Positions 52,153 through 60,576 of a DNA stretch of 64,000 nt are shown piece by piece (the first letter of the stretch is position 1; each line of letters begins with the position of its first letter). The stretch lies in the NCBI GenBank assembly GCA_963727285.1, contig CAVSFF010000008.1, positions 1 to 64,000 on the forward strand, read 5' to 3'. Below the pieces are notes generated by a model. It had not been told where the DNA came from and did no database searches. It saw only the letters and a program-made list of their open reading frames with translations. This DNA comes from CAITWD01 sp963727285 (GTDB taxonomy: Bacteria > Actinomycetota > Thermoleophilia > Miltoncostaeales > Miltoncostaeaceae). The translations under genes were made by a program, and so were the position numbers.

Positions 52153-54761
52153 TGCTGGGGTGCCTCCGAGAACGGTGCGGGGTGGGGAGTCGGTCCGCGA
52201 TCCGGCTCCGTTCGCAGGCGGTCGGCGAACGGCAGCCCATGAAGCGTCGCGTCGTACAGGTCGCCCTGGCGGGCCGCCAAGGCGTCCCATTCCAGCCCGG
52301 CGACCGCGCCGGGTCCGCAGCGGCCGAGCCGCCGCGCCAGTGCCTGGTCGAGCGCGACGGAGCGAAGGGCCTGGGAGTAGCGGTCGAGGTCGAAGGCGGG
52401 CACCAGAACGCCCGCCCGCAGATCGACAACCCCGCGCAGGCACGGGATGTCGAACGCCACAACCGGCGTCGCGACCGACAGGGCCTCGGCGGCGACCATG
52501 CCGAAGGTCTCGTACCGGGACGGCATGGCCAGCAACGCGGCTCCGGCGAGCCATGCGAAGCGATCCTCGGGGGCGACACGCCCGACGAAATGCACGCGGT
52601 CCCCGACGCCCAGATCGGCGGCGAGCGCCTCGAGCACGTCACGGTCGGGCCCGTCGCCGCCGATGAGCACGTCGTGGTCGACGTCGCCGGCGATCGTCGC
52701 GTAGGAGGTCAGCAGCATGTCGATGCCCTTCTGCGCGATCTCGATCCGGCCGAGATACGCGATCCCGGTCCGGGGCTGATGCCGTGGGGTCATCCCGTGG
52801 GCATCGAGCCCGTTGGGGACGACGGCGACCTCGGCCCGTGGGTTGCGGGCGGCGAGCATCTGGCCGAATTCCTCCGAGACCGCGATGAGGCGCCGGTGGG
52901 AACGGACGCCGATCCGTTCGACCAGATGGAAGGGGACCCGGTATTCGTCGCGCTTCTGCTCGGCGAAGAGCCACTGGACGACGCCGATCGTCGGTCGATC
53001 CGTCAGCCACGGGACGGCGACCGACGAGAACGGGGCACCGAAGTCCTCGACCACCAGGTCGGACGGGTAGCGCCACAAGATGTAGGGGATCAGCGCGAAG
53101 TAGCTGAGGATCCCAAGACGGGAGCGGGTACGGAAACCCGCGTGCCTGTACCGCACACCGTCTTCGACCCGTGCGACGGCGCCCGGATACGCGGCGCAGA
53201 CCACGGTGATCTCGTACCGGGCGGCGAGGCGACGGTTGATCGCGTGGGTCCGGACGGATCCGCCCCCGGATCCGGGTCGACGCGGGTCTTCGTACCCGAG
53301 ATGCAGAACGCGCCGCGGCCTGCCCGGCATGTCGCGGTGACCGGCGCGGCGCAGGGCGTCGGCCACCGGGACGGCGGCGCACACCAGCACCGCGACGGCC
53401 CACGCCGGTCCCGAGCCCCGTGTCGCACACAGCGGGACGGCCAGGACGAGGCCGACGGCGGCCGTCCGCACCACCGAGCGCAGGCATCCAGGCCAGATGC
53501 GGGCACAGTCCCTGAGCAGGCTGACCGCGATCAGAAGTGCGCCGGCGGCGACACCGGCGGCGAGTCCCCGCGGCCCGGCCAGCTGCAGGCCCGCAAGCTC
53601 CAGCGCGCCGCTGGCGACGATGCCGATGCCAAGTGTGATCGTCGTGCGGCGGATGCGCCCGGTCGCCTGAAAGTAGGTCGTCACCAGGTTGACGAGGCCA
53701 AGGGCGAGTCCGGCGGCCGCGGCCACCGGCAGGACCCTCGCGATGTTTCCGTAGCTCGCCGGGAACAGGTGGACGACGAGGACCGTCGGGGTGGTTGCGA
53801 TCACCGCCGCGGTCGGGATCGCGATCCTCAGGTACAGACGCAGGCTGGCCCGGATGTCCGCCGGGCGGCTGCCGATCGCCGCGGCCACGCGGGGAAAGAC
53901 GATGATCGACAGTGATGCGCCGACAAACAGCGCCGCCCTGCCGAGGACGTTTGCGGCCTGGTAGGTCGCCAACGTCGCGCTCGCTCCGAGCGCGAGACTC
54001 GCCACCACGACATCGAGGCTGGCGAGCACGGCCACGCCGCCCTGAATCGACAGCAGGCCGACCGTCGCGGACCAGAGCCGCCGGTCGAACACTGCGCCGC
54101 GGACCCGGCGCATGTCTGCGCGCATGCATGCGCCGCCGACCATGGCCACGATCAGGGCACCCGCGGCAAACCCTGCGATTGCGCCCTCGGCCCCGTTCCC
54201 GGCGAGGACCAGGACCGCGGCCGCGAGGATCTTCACCACCACCTCGGTGACCCGGAGGACCGCGATCAGCCGAAACCGCAATTGCCCCTGCAGGTAGCCG
54301 ACCGTGGTCGACGCGGCGAAGATCACGATCACTGCGACGAATGCGGCGGTGAGGGTCGCCGGTGCCGCGTACCGCGCGGCGACCAGACAGGTGGCGATCG
54401 CCGCTCCGGTGGCCTGGATCAGGGTCGCCGCGACGGAAAAGCCCACGGCGCGCCGTCGGATCTCGGCGTCGTGCCCGGACGTGGCGACCTCGCGGGCCAA
54501 GACCCACGGCACCGAGGCGCCGGCCACCGTGCCGAAGATCAGAAGCAGCGCCGAGATGGATCCGACCACCGCATACTGGGTCGGCGGAAGCAGCCAGATC
54601 ATCAGCAGCGTGTAGGCGTAGTTGAGGGCCGCGACGGCGGCGGTGGCGGCGAGCACCACCGCTTCGGCGCCACGTCGCGGCGTCCGGGCGGGTGCCACGG
54701 CGGCGGGTCCCGAGATCGACACGCCGCGGGGTTCCACGGACGCCGTGCCGACGACGCTCAC
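52149..54761 (-). CDS. Polysaccharide flippase fused to a GT4 glycosyltransferase
   Basis: This 870-aa protein has an N-terminal MATE/Wzx-type lipid-linked glycan flippase (about 30-480, 12-14 hydrophobic helices; AALNYAYTLLMIWLLPPTQY, SIQGGVAVLASLDVVVASLA). A GT4 glycosyltransferase follows (about 490-850; GSGGGSVRTHAINRRLAARY, YLGRIEIAQKGIDMLLTSY, ETFGMVAAEALSVATPVVAF). The GTG start overlaps the GT39-like gene and the stop overlaps the NRPS-like gene, both by four bases. The GT4 part could have begun as a separate gene at the Met before PGRPRRVLHLG. A lost stop by assembly error cannot be excluded, but the frame is smooth. The protein probably adds a sugar inside and flips the product outward. 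Confidence 0.86.
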   Translation of the reverse strand: MSVVGTASVEPRGVSISGPAAVAPARTPRRGAEAVVLAATAAVAALNYAYTLLMIWLLPPTQYAVVGSISALLLIFGTVAGASVPWVLAREVATSGHDAEIRRRAVGFSVAATLIQATGAAIATCLVAARYAAPATLTAAFVAVIVIFAASTTVGYLQGQLRFRLIAVLRVTEVVVKILAAAVLVLAGNGAEGAIAGFAAGALIVAMVGGACMRADMRRVRGAVFDRRLWSATVGLLSIQGGVAVLASLDVVVASLALGASATLATYQAANVLGRAALFVGASLSIIVFPRVAAAIGSRPADIRASLRLYLRIAIPTAAVIATTPTVLVVHLFPASYGNIARVLPVAAAAGLALGLVNLVTTYFQATGRIRRTTITLGIGIVASGALELAGLQLAGPRGLAAGVAAGALLIAVSLLRDCARIWPGCLRSVVRTAAVGLVLAVPLCATRGSGPAWAVAVLVCAAVPVADALRRAGHRDMPGRPRRVLHLGYEDPRRPGSGGGSVRTHAINRRLAARYEITVVCAAYPGAVARVEDGVRYRHAGFRTRSRLGILSYFALIPYILWRYPSDLVVEDFGAPFSSVAVPWLTDRPTIGVVQWLFAEQKRDEYRVPFHLVERIGVRSHRRLIAVSEEFGQMLAARNPRAEVAVVPNGLDAHGMTPRHQPRTGIAYLGRIEIAQKGIDMLLTSYATIAGDVDHDVLIGGDGPDRDVLEALAADLGVGDRVHFVGRVAPEDRFAWLAGAALLAMPSRYETFGMVAAEALSVATPVVAFDIPCLRGVVDLRAGVLVPAFDLDRYSQALRSVALDQALARRLGRCGPGAVAGLEWDALAARQGDLYDATLHGLPFADRLRTEPDRGPTPHPAPFSEAPQQ

Positions 54762-56395
54762 GGTGTGGGCGCCCCGGTCAGTGCGCTCACCTCGTACAGG
54801 CGCAGGCTTCCCTCACTCGGCCCGTCGGCCCGGAACATGAGTCGCCCGCGACGGTTGAGGGTCGCCAGGAACTCCTCCGAGGCCAGGCCGTACCCCTGAT
54901 GGGTCAGCGTGGTTGCGACCAGCACGTACTGCACGTGGTGGGCCACGATCGCGGGCAGCGTGCTCCATTGGCCGATGACGCCGTGGCGGATGAGGAACTG
55001 GGAGGTGTAGTCGGTGACCGCAACTACCGAGTCCGGCGGAACGTGCGCAGACTCCCAGGCCAGCATCTGCTGGTACTCGTTGTCCGAGCGGGTATGGACC
55101 TGGAACCAGATCACCCCGTTGACCGCGAGCACCGCCACAATGCACGCCACCAGCGGCGATCGCCAGGTGGTCCCGCGATGCGCGGGCCGGCCTGAAAGCC
55201 AGGTTGTTGCGGCCGCGATCGCCGGTGCGAGCAGGATGTAGTACATCTGCTCTTCGATCGATCCGAACAGCGTCGCGTAGACGAGATAGGCGGCCGCGAC
55301 ACCGGCCCAGACGGCGATCAGGATCGTCACGCGGTCCCGCGGGGTCCGGTCGGCGTCGGTGCGCCAGGGGCGAAGACGCACCACGAGCCCGACCGCGGCC
55401 AACGCACCGAGGCCCAGCAGAACGTACGTCGTGCCGTAGTCGGTCAGGTGGGCGACGATGCGGGAGGTCAGCGACACGTGCACCGTCGGCGAATTGAATC
55501 CCGTCTCCTGCCGCACGCCGACCAGCCGCAGTGCGTCGTCGTACTTGGCGGTCCACCACGCACCGAGCCCCGTCGAGGTCGCCACCGAGAGCACGATGAT
55601 CAGATAACCGGCGAGCGTGATCCCGAGCACGGTCAATGCGTGGCGACGGGGGAGCACCCATTCGGTGATCGCGAGCACGGCGAGGATCGCGATCACCACC
55701 ATCCCGAACGTTTCTTTGCTGGTGATCGCCATCGTCCCGGCGACGCCGGCCAGGGCGACGCACCATCCGCGCGCCCGACCCGGTCCGAGGCACGTCGCCA
55801 CCGCGATGAGCGCGCACATGCCGGCCACACCGGCCTGCGCGGGCGCCTCGAGCATGACGCGGCTGTCGAACGTGATCGCGAACGGATCGGCAGCGGCGAC
55901 AAGGGCCGCGGTGAACGCGATCGGACGGCGCGTCACCCGGTCCAGCAGCACGAACAGCGCGACTGGGATGAGGGCCCCGAAGGCGGCCGTCACGTGTCGG
56001 AGTTCAAAAATCGCCTGTTCGAGGCCGCCGTGGGCACCGAGGATCCAGAGTACGCCGCCGAAGATCATGAACGCCGACGGGGGGTGAATGTCGAATGCTC
56101 GTCCGTACAGGGTGACGCCTGCGCCGTGGGCGACGTTCATCGCGACCCGCGCGTATGAGGTCTCGTCGATAAAGAGGTCGTAGGACCGAGTGATCGCGAT
56201 CAGGCGCAGCGCAAGGGCGATCACGAACATGAGCGCCGCGCAGGCCGGCAGGCTGGTGAGCCAACCGACGAGCCGGGTACGTGCCGGGGCGACGGGCGCG
56301 AGGGCCGACGGGCCAATCGCCCCGGTGCGCCGGCGGGAAATGGCAACGCTGCGCCTGATGCGCCGGTCCGGCGCGTCGTGGGGGGTGGTGCTCAT
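54758..56395 (-). CDS. GT39/ArnT-like integral membrane glycosyltransferase
   Basis: This 545-aa membrane protein is of the GT-C fold, with about 11-12 helices. The first extracytoplasmic loop carries SYDLFIDETSYARVAMNVA, whose Asp-Glu pair is the usual catalytic site, and later IHPPSAFMIF and DSRVMLEAPAQAG. The C-terminal soluble part (VPPDSVVAVTDYTSQFLIR) lies outside. Such enzymes use polyprenyl-phosphate sugars as donors, which the GT2 enzyme two genes upstream could supply. The ATG at 56395 lies 43 bases after the GT4 stop; the stop overlaps the flippase-GT4 start (GTGA). Confidence 0.85.
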   Translation of the reverse strand: MSTTPHDAPDRRIRRSVAISRRRTGAIGPSALAPVAPARTRLVGWLTSLPACAALMFVIALALRLIAITRSYDLFIDETSYARVAMNVAHGAGVTLYGRAFDIHPPSAFMIFGGVLWILGAHGGLEQAIFELRHVTAAFGALIPVALFVLLDRVTRRPIAFTAALVAAADPFAITFDSRVMLEAPAQAGVAGMCALIAVATCLGPGRARGWCVALAGVAGTMAITSKETFGMVVIAILAVLAITEWVLPRRHALTVLGITLAGYLIIVLSVATSTGLGAWWTAKYDDALRLVGVRQETGFNSPTVHVSLTSRIVAHLTDYGTTYVLLGLGALAAVGLVVRLRPWRTDADRTPRDRVTILIAVWAGVAAAYLVYATLFGSIEEQMYYILLAPAIAAATTWLSGRPAHRGTTWRSPLVACIVAVLAVNGVIWFQVHTRSDNEYQQMLAWESAHVPPDSVVAVTDYTSQFLIRHGVIGQWSTLPAIVAHHVQYVLVATTLTHQGYGLASEEFLATLNRRGRLMFRADGPSEGSLRLYEVSALTGAPTP

Positions 56396-56438
56396 TCGAT
56401 GTCCGTTCCAGGGCGTCCGTGCCGCGGGGCGGGCGCCG

Positions 56439-57956
56439 TCAATCGAGTCCCGCCGATGCGATCGGCGTGTGCTCGCGCGCTGCCTCGAGGCGGCCCGAGA
56501 GCCCACCGGGGACCATCAGGTCGGCGGGCCGGGCGACACTGCAGACGATGGCATCGTCGTATGCGATCGGCTCGGGAAGTCCGCTACGGATCAGCACGAG
56601 CCGTGCCGAGGCGGTGTCGGTTCCCGGCAGCACGAGTAGCCGTCCGGTGGCGTGGCCGATGACCTGGTCGGTCATGCGCAGCTTTGGGGACCACCATTCG
56701 GGGGCGACGCGGTCCGGGACATCGATGATCGTGACGGCGTCGTTCGCGGACCGCCGTTCGGAACTGTCGAGCGCAAGGCGCGCCTGTTCGGCCCGGATGG
56801 TGCGAAGGATCCGCTCGGCCATCTCCGGCCAGCTGAAGCAGCTCGCCCATGCCCGGGTGCGATTCGACCAGTCGGCGGCCTGGCTCGGGTCCATCAGGTC
56901 CTCAAGCGCGGTGACGGCGCCGTCGGCCAGTCGCGACTCGTCGTCGACCAGCCAGCCGGTCTCTCCGTCCCGTACCGAGTCCCGAAGTCCGGGGCGGTGG
57001 ATCGCCAACACGGGGATGCCGAGTGCGTTCGCTTCGATCACCGACAGCCCCCAGCCCTCGGCCGCGGACGCGTTGATGCTCATCCACGCGCTGGCCAGGA
57101 GGCGATCGCGGTCGACCGCGGGGAGCGCGCCATGGAACGTGACGGCGTCGCCGAGCCCGAGCTCAACGGCGCGCGACTCGAGTGCCGGGCGTCGATTGCC
57201 CTCGCCGACGATATGGAGCTCGACGTCCGCAAAACGGCGTCGAAGGGCGGGCATGACCTCGAGGATCAGCTCGGTGCGCTTATGGGCGGTGAGGCGTCCG
57301 ACGCAGACGATGCGCGGATGCGCGGCGCGTGTGCGGTCCGTGGCCGGGGCCCGGTCCAGACCCGGGGGCGCGATCGTGATCGGGCCGCTCAGCTGCAGCG
57401 CCTGACGGATCTCCTGGCGGGTGGACGGGGAGACCGCGACGATTGCGCGGCGTCCGTAGGCCATCCGGCTGGCCGGCCCTTCCAGGAACACCCCCAACCG
57501 GGCCAGCGGCTTCGGCAGTCCGGCGGCCATCTGGTTCTGATGGACGTGGTGGAGCAACAGCACGACGGGCGTGCGTCGGCCGACCGCGAGCGGCGTAAAG
57601 AACGGGATGCCGTTTTGGGAGTCGATGATTGCCTGGATGTTGCGGCGACGCATCACGAGCCACACGAGCGCCCACCCGTAGACGGTGTAGCGGCTGCCGC
57701 GCCGGATGATCCGGAACCCGGATCGCGACTCCTCATGTGGCTTGCCCGCCACGGCGGCCGTCAGATACACCACGCGGTATCCCCATCGTGCGTAGCAGGC
57801 GGCAAGGTTCTCGCAGACGACCTCGGCACCGCCGGCATCCGGGTGATCGAGGTCGCGCCAGTTGGTGATGATGAGCATCCGCCGGGCGGGACTCTGCGGG
57901 GACGGCGCCTCGGCGCGGTGCGCAGCGGTCCGGGTGCGAAACGGCAGCCGGATCAA
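56439..57956 (-). CDS. GT4-family glycosyltransferase with C-terminal extension
   Basis: This cytoplasmic glycosyltransferase has 505 aa. N-domain: NWRDLDHPDAGGAEVVCENLA; C-domain: CVGRLTAHKRTELILEVMPA and the donor-binding EGWGLSVIEANALGIPVLA. The last 110 residues or so (VTIIDVPDRVAPEWWSPKLR, QVIGHATGRLLVLPGTDTA) are beyond the usual GT4 length and unrecognised. TTG at 57956 is preferred: it overlaps the upstream stop (TTGA) and has GAGG 7 bases before it. ATG at 57878 (MLIITNW) is an alternative without a ribosome-binding site. It is the second gene of the operon. Confidence 0.86.
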   Translation of the reverse strand: MIRLPFRTRTAAHRAEAPSPQSPARRMLIITNWRDLDHPDAGGAEVVCENLAACYARWGYRVVYLTAAVAGKPHEESRSGFRIIRRGSRYTVYGWALVWLVMRRRNIQAIIDSQNGIPFFTPLAVGRRTPVVLLLHHVHQNQMAAGLPKPLARLGVFLEGPASRMAYGRRAIVAVSPSTRQEIRQALQLSGPITIAPPGLDRAPATDRTRAAHPRIVCVGRLTAHKRTELILEVMPALRRRFADVELHIVGEGNRRPALESRAVELGLGDAVTFHGALPAVDRDRLLASAWMSINASAAEGWGLSVIEANALGIPVLAIHRPGLRDSVRDGETGWLVDDESRLADGAVTALEDLMDPSQAADWSNRTRAWASCFSWPEMAERILRTIRAEQARLALDSSERRSANDAVTIIDVPDRVAPEWWSPKLRMTDQVIGHATGRLLVLPGTDTASARLVLIRSGLPEPIAYDDAIVCSVARPADLMVPGGLSGRLEAAREHTPIASAGLD

Positions 57957-58849
57957 TGCGCTGCCTCGGCCGGCTGCCACCCGTGGACGCTGCGCCGGAC
58001 GCGGCGAAGGTCGAGAAACGACTGCACACCGTCTGAGACGCCCCGAAACGATGATCCATCCTGGTCGTGCCACGGCACCGGCATCTCGATCAATCGGACA
58101 CCGTCGACCCGCATCGCGCGGGCAAGGATTTCGAGGTCGAAGCTGAAGCCGTCGATCTGGGTGTCGCGGAAGACCCGTCGCGCCACGTCCGCCCGGAAGA
58201 ACTTGAACCCGCACTGCGTGTCGGCGACGTTGCCGCGAAGGCGAGCGGATGCCGCGCGGAACGCGCCGCCGCCGACACGCCGCGCCAGCGGCTGGCGTCG
58301 TTCGTAACTGGCACCGGCGCAGCGCCGCGAGCCGACCACGACATCCCATCCGGACCCCAGCAGGCTCATCGCCCACGGGAGGGCATCGGCCGGGACAGGA
58401 AGGTCGGCGTCGCAATAACCGACGTACTCACCGGTCGCGTGGGCGACTCCGGATCGGACGGCCGCACCCTTGCCGCGGGCCGAGCAGCTGATCACCGTGG
58501 CGGTGACACCGCTGCCCGCAATTGCGACGTCGGCGGCGGAGGCCGTCCCATCGACGCTGTTGTTGTCGACGACGATCAGATGGACGGGGAGGTCTCGGAC
58601 AGAGATCACCTCGGCGAGCTCGGTGAGGGTCCTGCCGATGCGGTGCTCTTCGTTGTACGCCGGGATGATCAGATCGAGCCGTCCCGTGATGGCGTGCGTC
58701 GTCGTCGGGCCGCGGCCGTGGCTTGCACTGCGTCGTGTGGGGAAGTGCAGGAGTCCGGGAGTATCGGGGCCGTCGTGCCCGGAATCTTCAGTCGGGTGGG
58801 AGACATGACGACGGTCGGGACCGCTGTCGAAGGCAATGGGGGAGCTCAT
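57953..58849 (-). CDS. GT2 glycosyltransferase, polyprenyl-phosphate sugar synthase type
   Basis: This 298-aa GT2 enzyme resembles dolichyl/undecaprenyl-phosphate hexose synthases. Motifs: LDLIIPAYNEEHRIGRTLTE, VVDNNSVDGTASAA, the metal-binding GYCDADLPVPADALPWAM (DxD-type), VVVGSRR, DTQCGFKFFRADVARRVF and DGFSFDLEILARA. About 55 residues before the fold are low in structure. The start at 58849 is supported by GGAG 6 bases upstream; a longer start at 58933 lacks one. It is the first gene of the leftward glycan operon and would make the lipid-linked sugar donor for the GT39-like enzyme. Confidence 0.9.
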   Translation of the reverse strand: MSSPIAFDSGPDRRHVSHPTEDSGHDGPDTPGLLHFPTRRSASHGRGPTTTHAITGRLDLIIPAYNEEHRIGRTLTELAEVISVRDLPVHLIVVDNNSVDGTASAADVAIAGSGVTATVISCSARGKGAAVRSGVAHATGEYVGYCDADLPVPADALPWAMSLLGSGWDVVVGSRRCAGASYERRQPLARRVGGGAFRAASARLRGNVADTQCGFKFFRADVARRVFRDTQIDGFSFDLEILARAMRVDGVRLIEMPVPWHDQDGSSFRGVSDGVQSFLDLRRVRRSVHGWQPAEAAH

Positions 58850-59137
58850 TCGCTTCTCCGAGTCGCAGGAGTCGATATGGGGTGTGAGCGGGGGTCGTGT
58901 GAGGTGCCGCGGCTCCGATCGGGCGGGGTTCATACGGTGGCCTCAGCCTGCCAGCGCCTGACCGTCCTCCGCATCCGCCCGAGGGAGGAGATCGCCCGAC
59001 GCGGTTTGTGCGCACGGCCAAGATTCGGCAGCCCGCCAACTGCTCCGCGCGCGGTCGTCCGCGTGGCCGTGTCGGAGCGGAACACGGGTGCGGATACACT
59101 TCCGGCGAGATCGCAGTCTCGACCCGGGGGTGGAGCG

Positions 59138-59896
59138 ATGGCGGGGCAGGCAATCGGAGTGGACATCGGCGGGACCGGCATCAAGGGGGCTCCGGTCGAC
59201 CTCGCCTCCGGCGAGCTCATCGGGGACCGTGTCCGGATCGAGACGCCGCGACCCGCGACGCCCGCCGCCGTCGCAGAGGTCGTCAACCGCGTCATCGACC
59301 AGATCGGCTCCGACGGTCCCGTCGGTCTGACGCTGCCGGCGGTCATCCGCGGCAACGTGGTGCACACCGCCGCCAACATCGACCCCGGGTGGATCGGGGT
59401 CGATGCCGTCGAGCTGTTCGGGAGGAGTACCGGCCGCCGCGTGGGCGCGGTCAACGACGCGGACGCCGCCGGCCTGGCCGAGATGCGCTACGGCGCAGGA
59501 AAGGACAACGCGGGCGTGGTGATCATGATCACCCTCGGCACGGGAATCGGCAGCGCGGTCTTTGTCGGTGGCACCCTGGTTCCGAATTCAGAGCTCGGGC
59601 ATCTCCCGCTGCGGGACGGCGACGCCGAGGAATGGGCCGCCGAGTCCGTGCGGGAGAGCGAGGATCTGTCGTGGAAGAAATGGTCCCACCGCCTCCAGAC
59701 CTATCTGGAGCTCGTCGATCGGCTGTTCTGGCCCGACCTGATCATCATCGGGGGCGGGGTGAGTAAGAAGTCCGAGAAGTTCCTGCCGCACATCGACGTG
59801 GCCGCCGACATTGTCCCGGCGACGATGTTCAACAACGCCGGGATCGTCGGGGCCGCGCTGTTCGCGCCACACACCGACGACGGCGGGGCAGGCTGA
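59138..59896 (+). CDS. ppgK: Polyphosphate glucokinase
   Basis: This 252-aa ROK-fold kinase phosphorylates glucose using polyphosphate or ATP. It shows GVDIGGTGIKGAPVDL (phosphate loop), AVNDADAAGLAEM with the catalytic Asp, and ITLGTGIGSAVFVGG. The polyphosphate-preferring marker SWKKWSHRL is present, as is IIIGGGVSKKSEKFLP. ATG at 59138 follows GGAG closely. It is divergent from the glycan operon and may feed it glucose-6-phosphate, though that is inference from position. Confidence 0.94.
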   Translation: MAGQAIGVDIGGTGIKGAPVDLASGELIGDRVRIETPRPATPAAVAEVVNRVIDQIGSDGPVGLTLPAVIRGNVVHTAANIDPGWIGVDAVELFGRSTGRRVGAVNDADAAGLAEMRYGAGKDNAGVVIMITLGTGIGSAVFVGGTLVPNSELGHLPLRDGDAEEWAAESVRESEDLSWKKWSHRLQTYLELVDRLFWPDLIIIGGGVSKKSEKFLPHIDVAADIVPATMFNNAGIVGAALFAPHTDDGGAG

Positions 59897-59943
59897 TCCA
59901 GACCCGGGTCGACGCCCCGGCCTCTGACCGCTCCCCTAAAGCG

Positions 59944-59949
59944 TAGGGT
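59944..59949 (+). promoter_or_regulatory. Likely -10 hexamer of the lipoprotein gene at 59956 (leaderless)
   Basis: TAGGGT ends 6 bases before the ATG at 59956, with no ribosome-binding site between. Confidence 0.42.
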
Positions 59950-59955
59950 TGTCGA

Positions 59956-60465
59956 ATGCTCCTCAAGGCCCCCGGGCTTCCCCATCTCGCCGGCGCCCTG
60001 CTGCTGGCGGCAGTCATCGCCTCCGGCTGCGGCGGGTCGTCGTCAAGTTCTTCGGCCTCGTCCGCCGCCTCGCCGAGTTCGACCACCCTGACGGGTGGTA
60101 CGACAACCGCGCCCGCCCATGCCATGTCGTCGCCGGCTGGTGTCGTGGCCGCCATCAACGGCGGCGGACTCGGCTGTGCCGCGACGCGGACGGAATCGCT
60201 CCCGAGCCCGGCGGGCCAGGCGAGTATCGCGATCTGCACCACGTTGGACGGGCAGATTCGCGTTTACATGTTCAAGACCCAAGCCGGCGTGACGTACCTC
60301 AACGGCCTGTTCAAGTCGATCGCATGCACGAAATCGACCTCCGGCGCCAAGCGCACCGTCTACTTCGTCGAGCACGGGCTCTGGGTTGCCCAGGTACCGT
60401 CGGCGGCCGATCAGGGCGCGGTCGCCAAAGCCACCGGCGGCGTGGCCCGGACCGACCGCTGCTGA
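59956..60465 (+). CDS. Hypothetical lipoprotein, 169 aa
   Basis: This exported lipoprotein has a signal peptide (HLAGALLLAAVIASGC) with lipobox ASGC, a poly-Ser/Thr linker and a small domain with cysteines in GGGLGCAATRTES, ASIAICTTLDGQ, KSIACTKS and a terminal Cys. The four could form two disulfides. I do not recognise a family. Size and layout resemble the lipoprotein at 44905, but the domains do not align clearly. It converges on the regulator gene at 60577. Confidence 0.7.
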   Translation: MLLKAPGLPHLAGALLLAAVIASGCGGSSSSSSASSAASPSSTTLTGGTTTAPAHAMSSPAGVVAAINGGGLGCAATRTESLPSPAGQASIAICTTLDGQIRVYMFKTQAGVTYLNGLFKSIACTKSTSGAKRTVYFVEHGLWVAQVPSAADQGAVAKATGGVARTDRC

Positions 60466-60576
60466 CCGACTGACCCCCGGGGCCGCTGCACCGGGATGTG
60501 GTGATGCGGTCCGCGGAACGTCAATGGGGGTCTCGGCGACGTCCCCGTCGGCCCGGACCGCCCGCCCCGCACCCCG

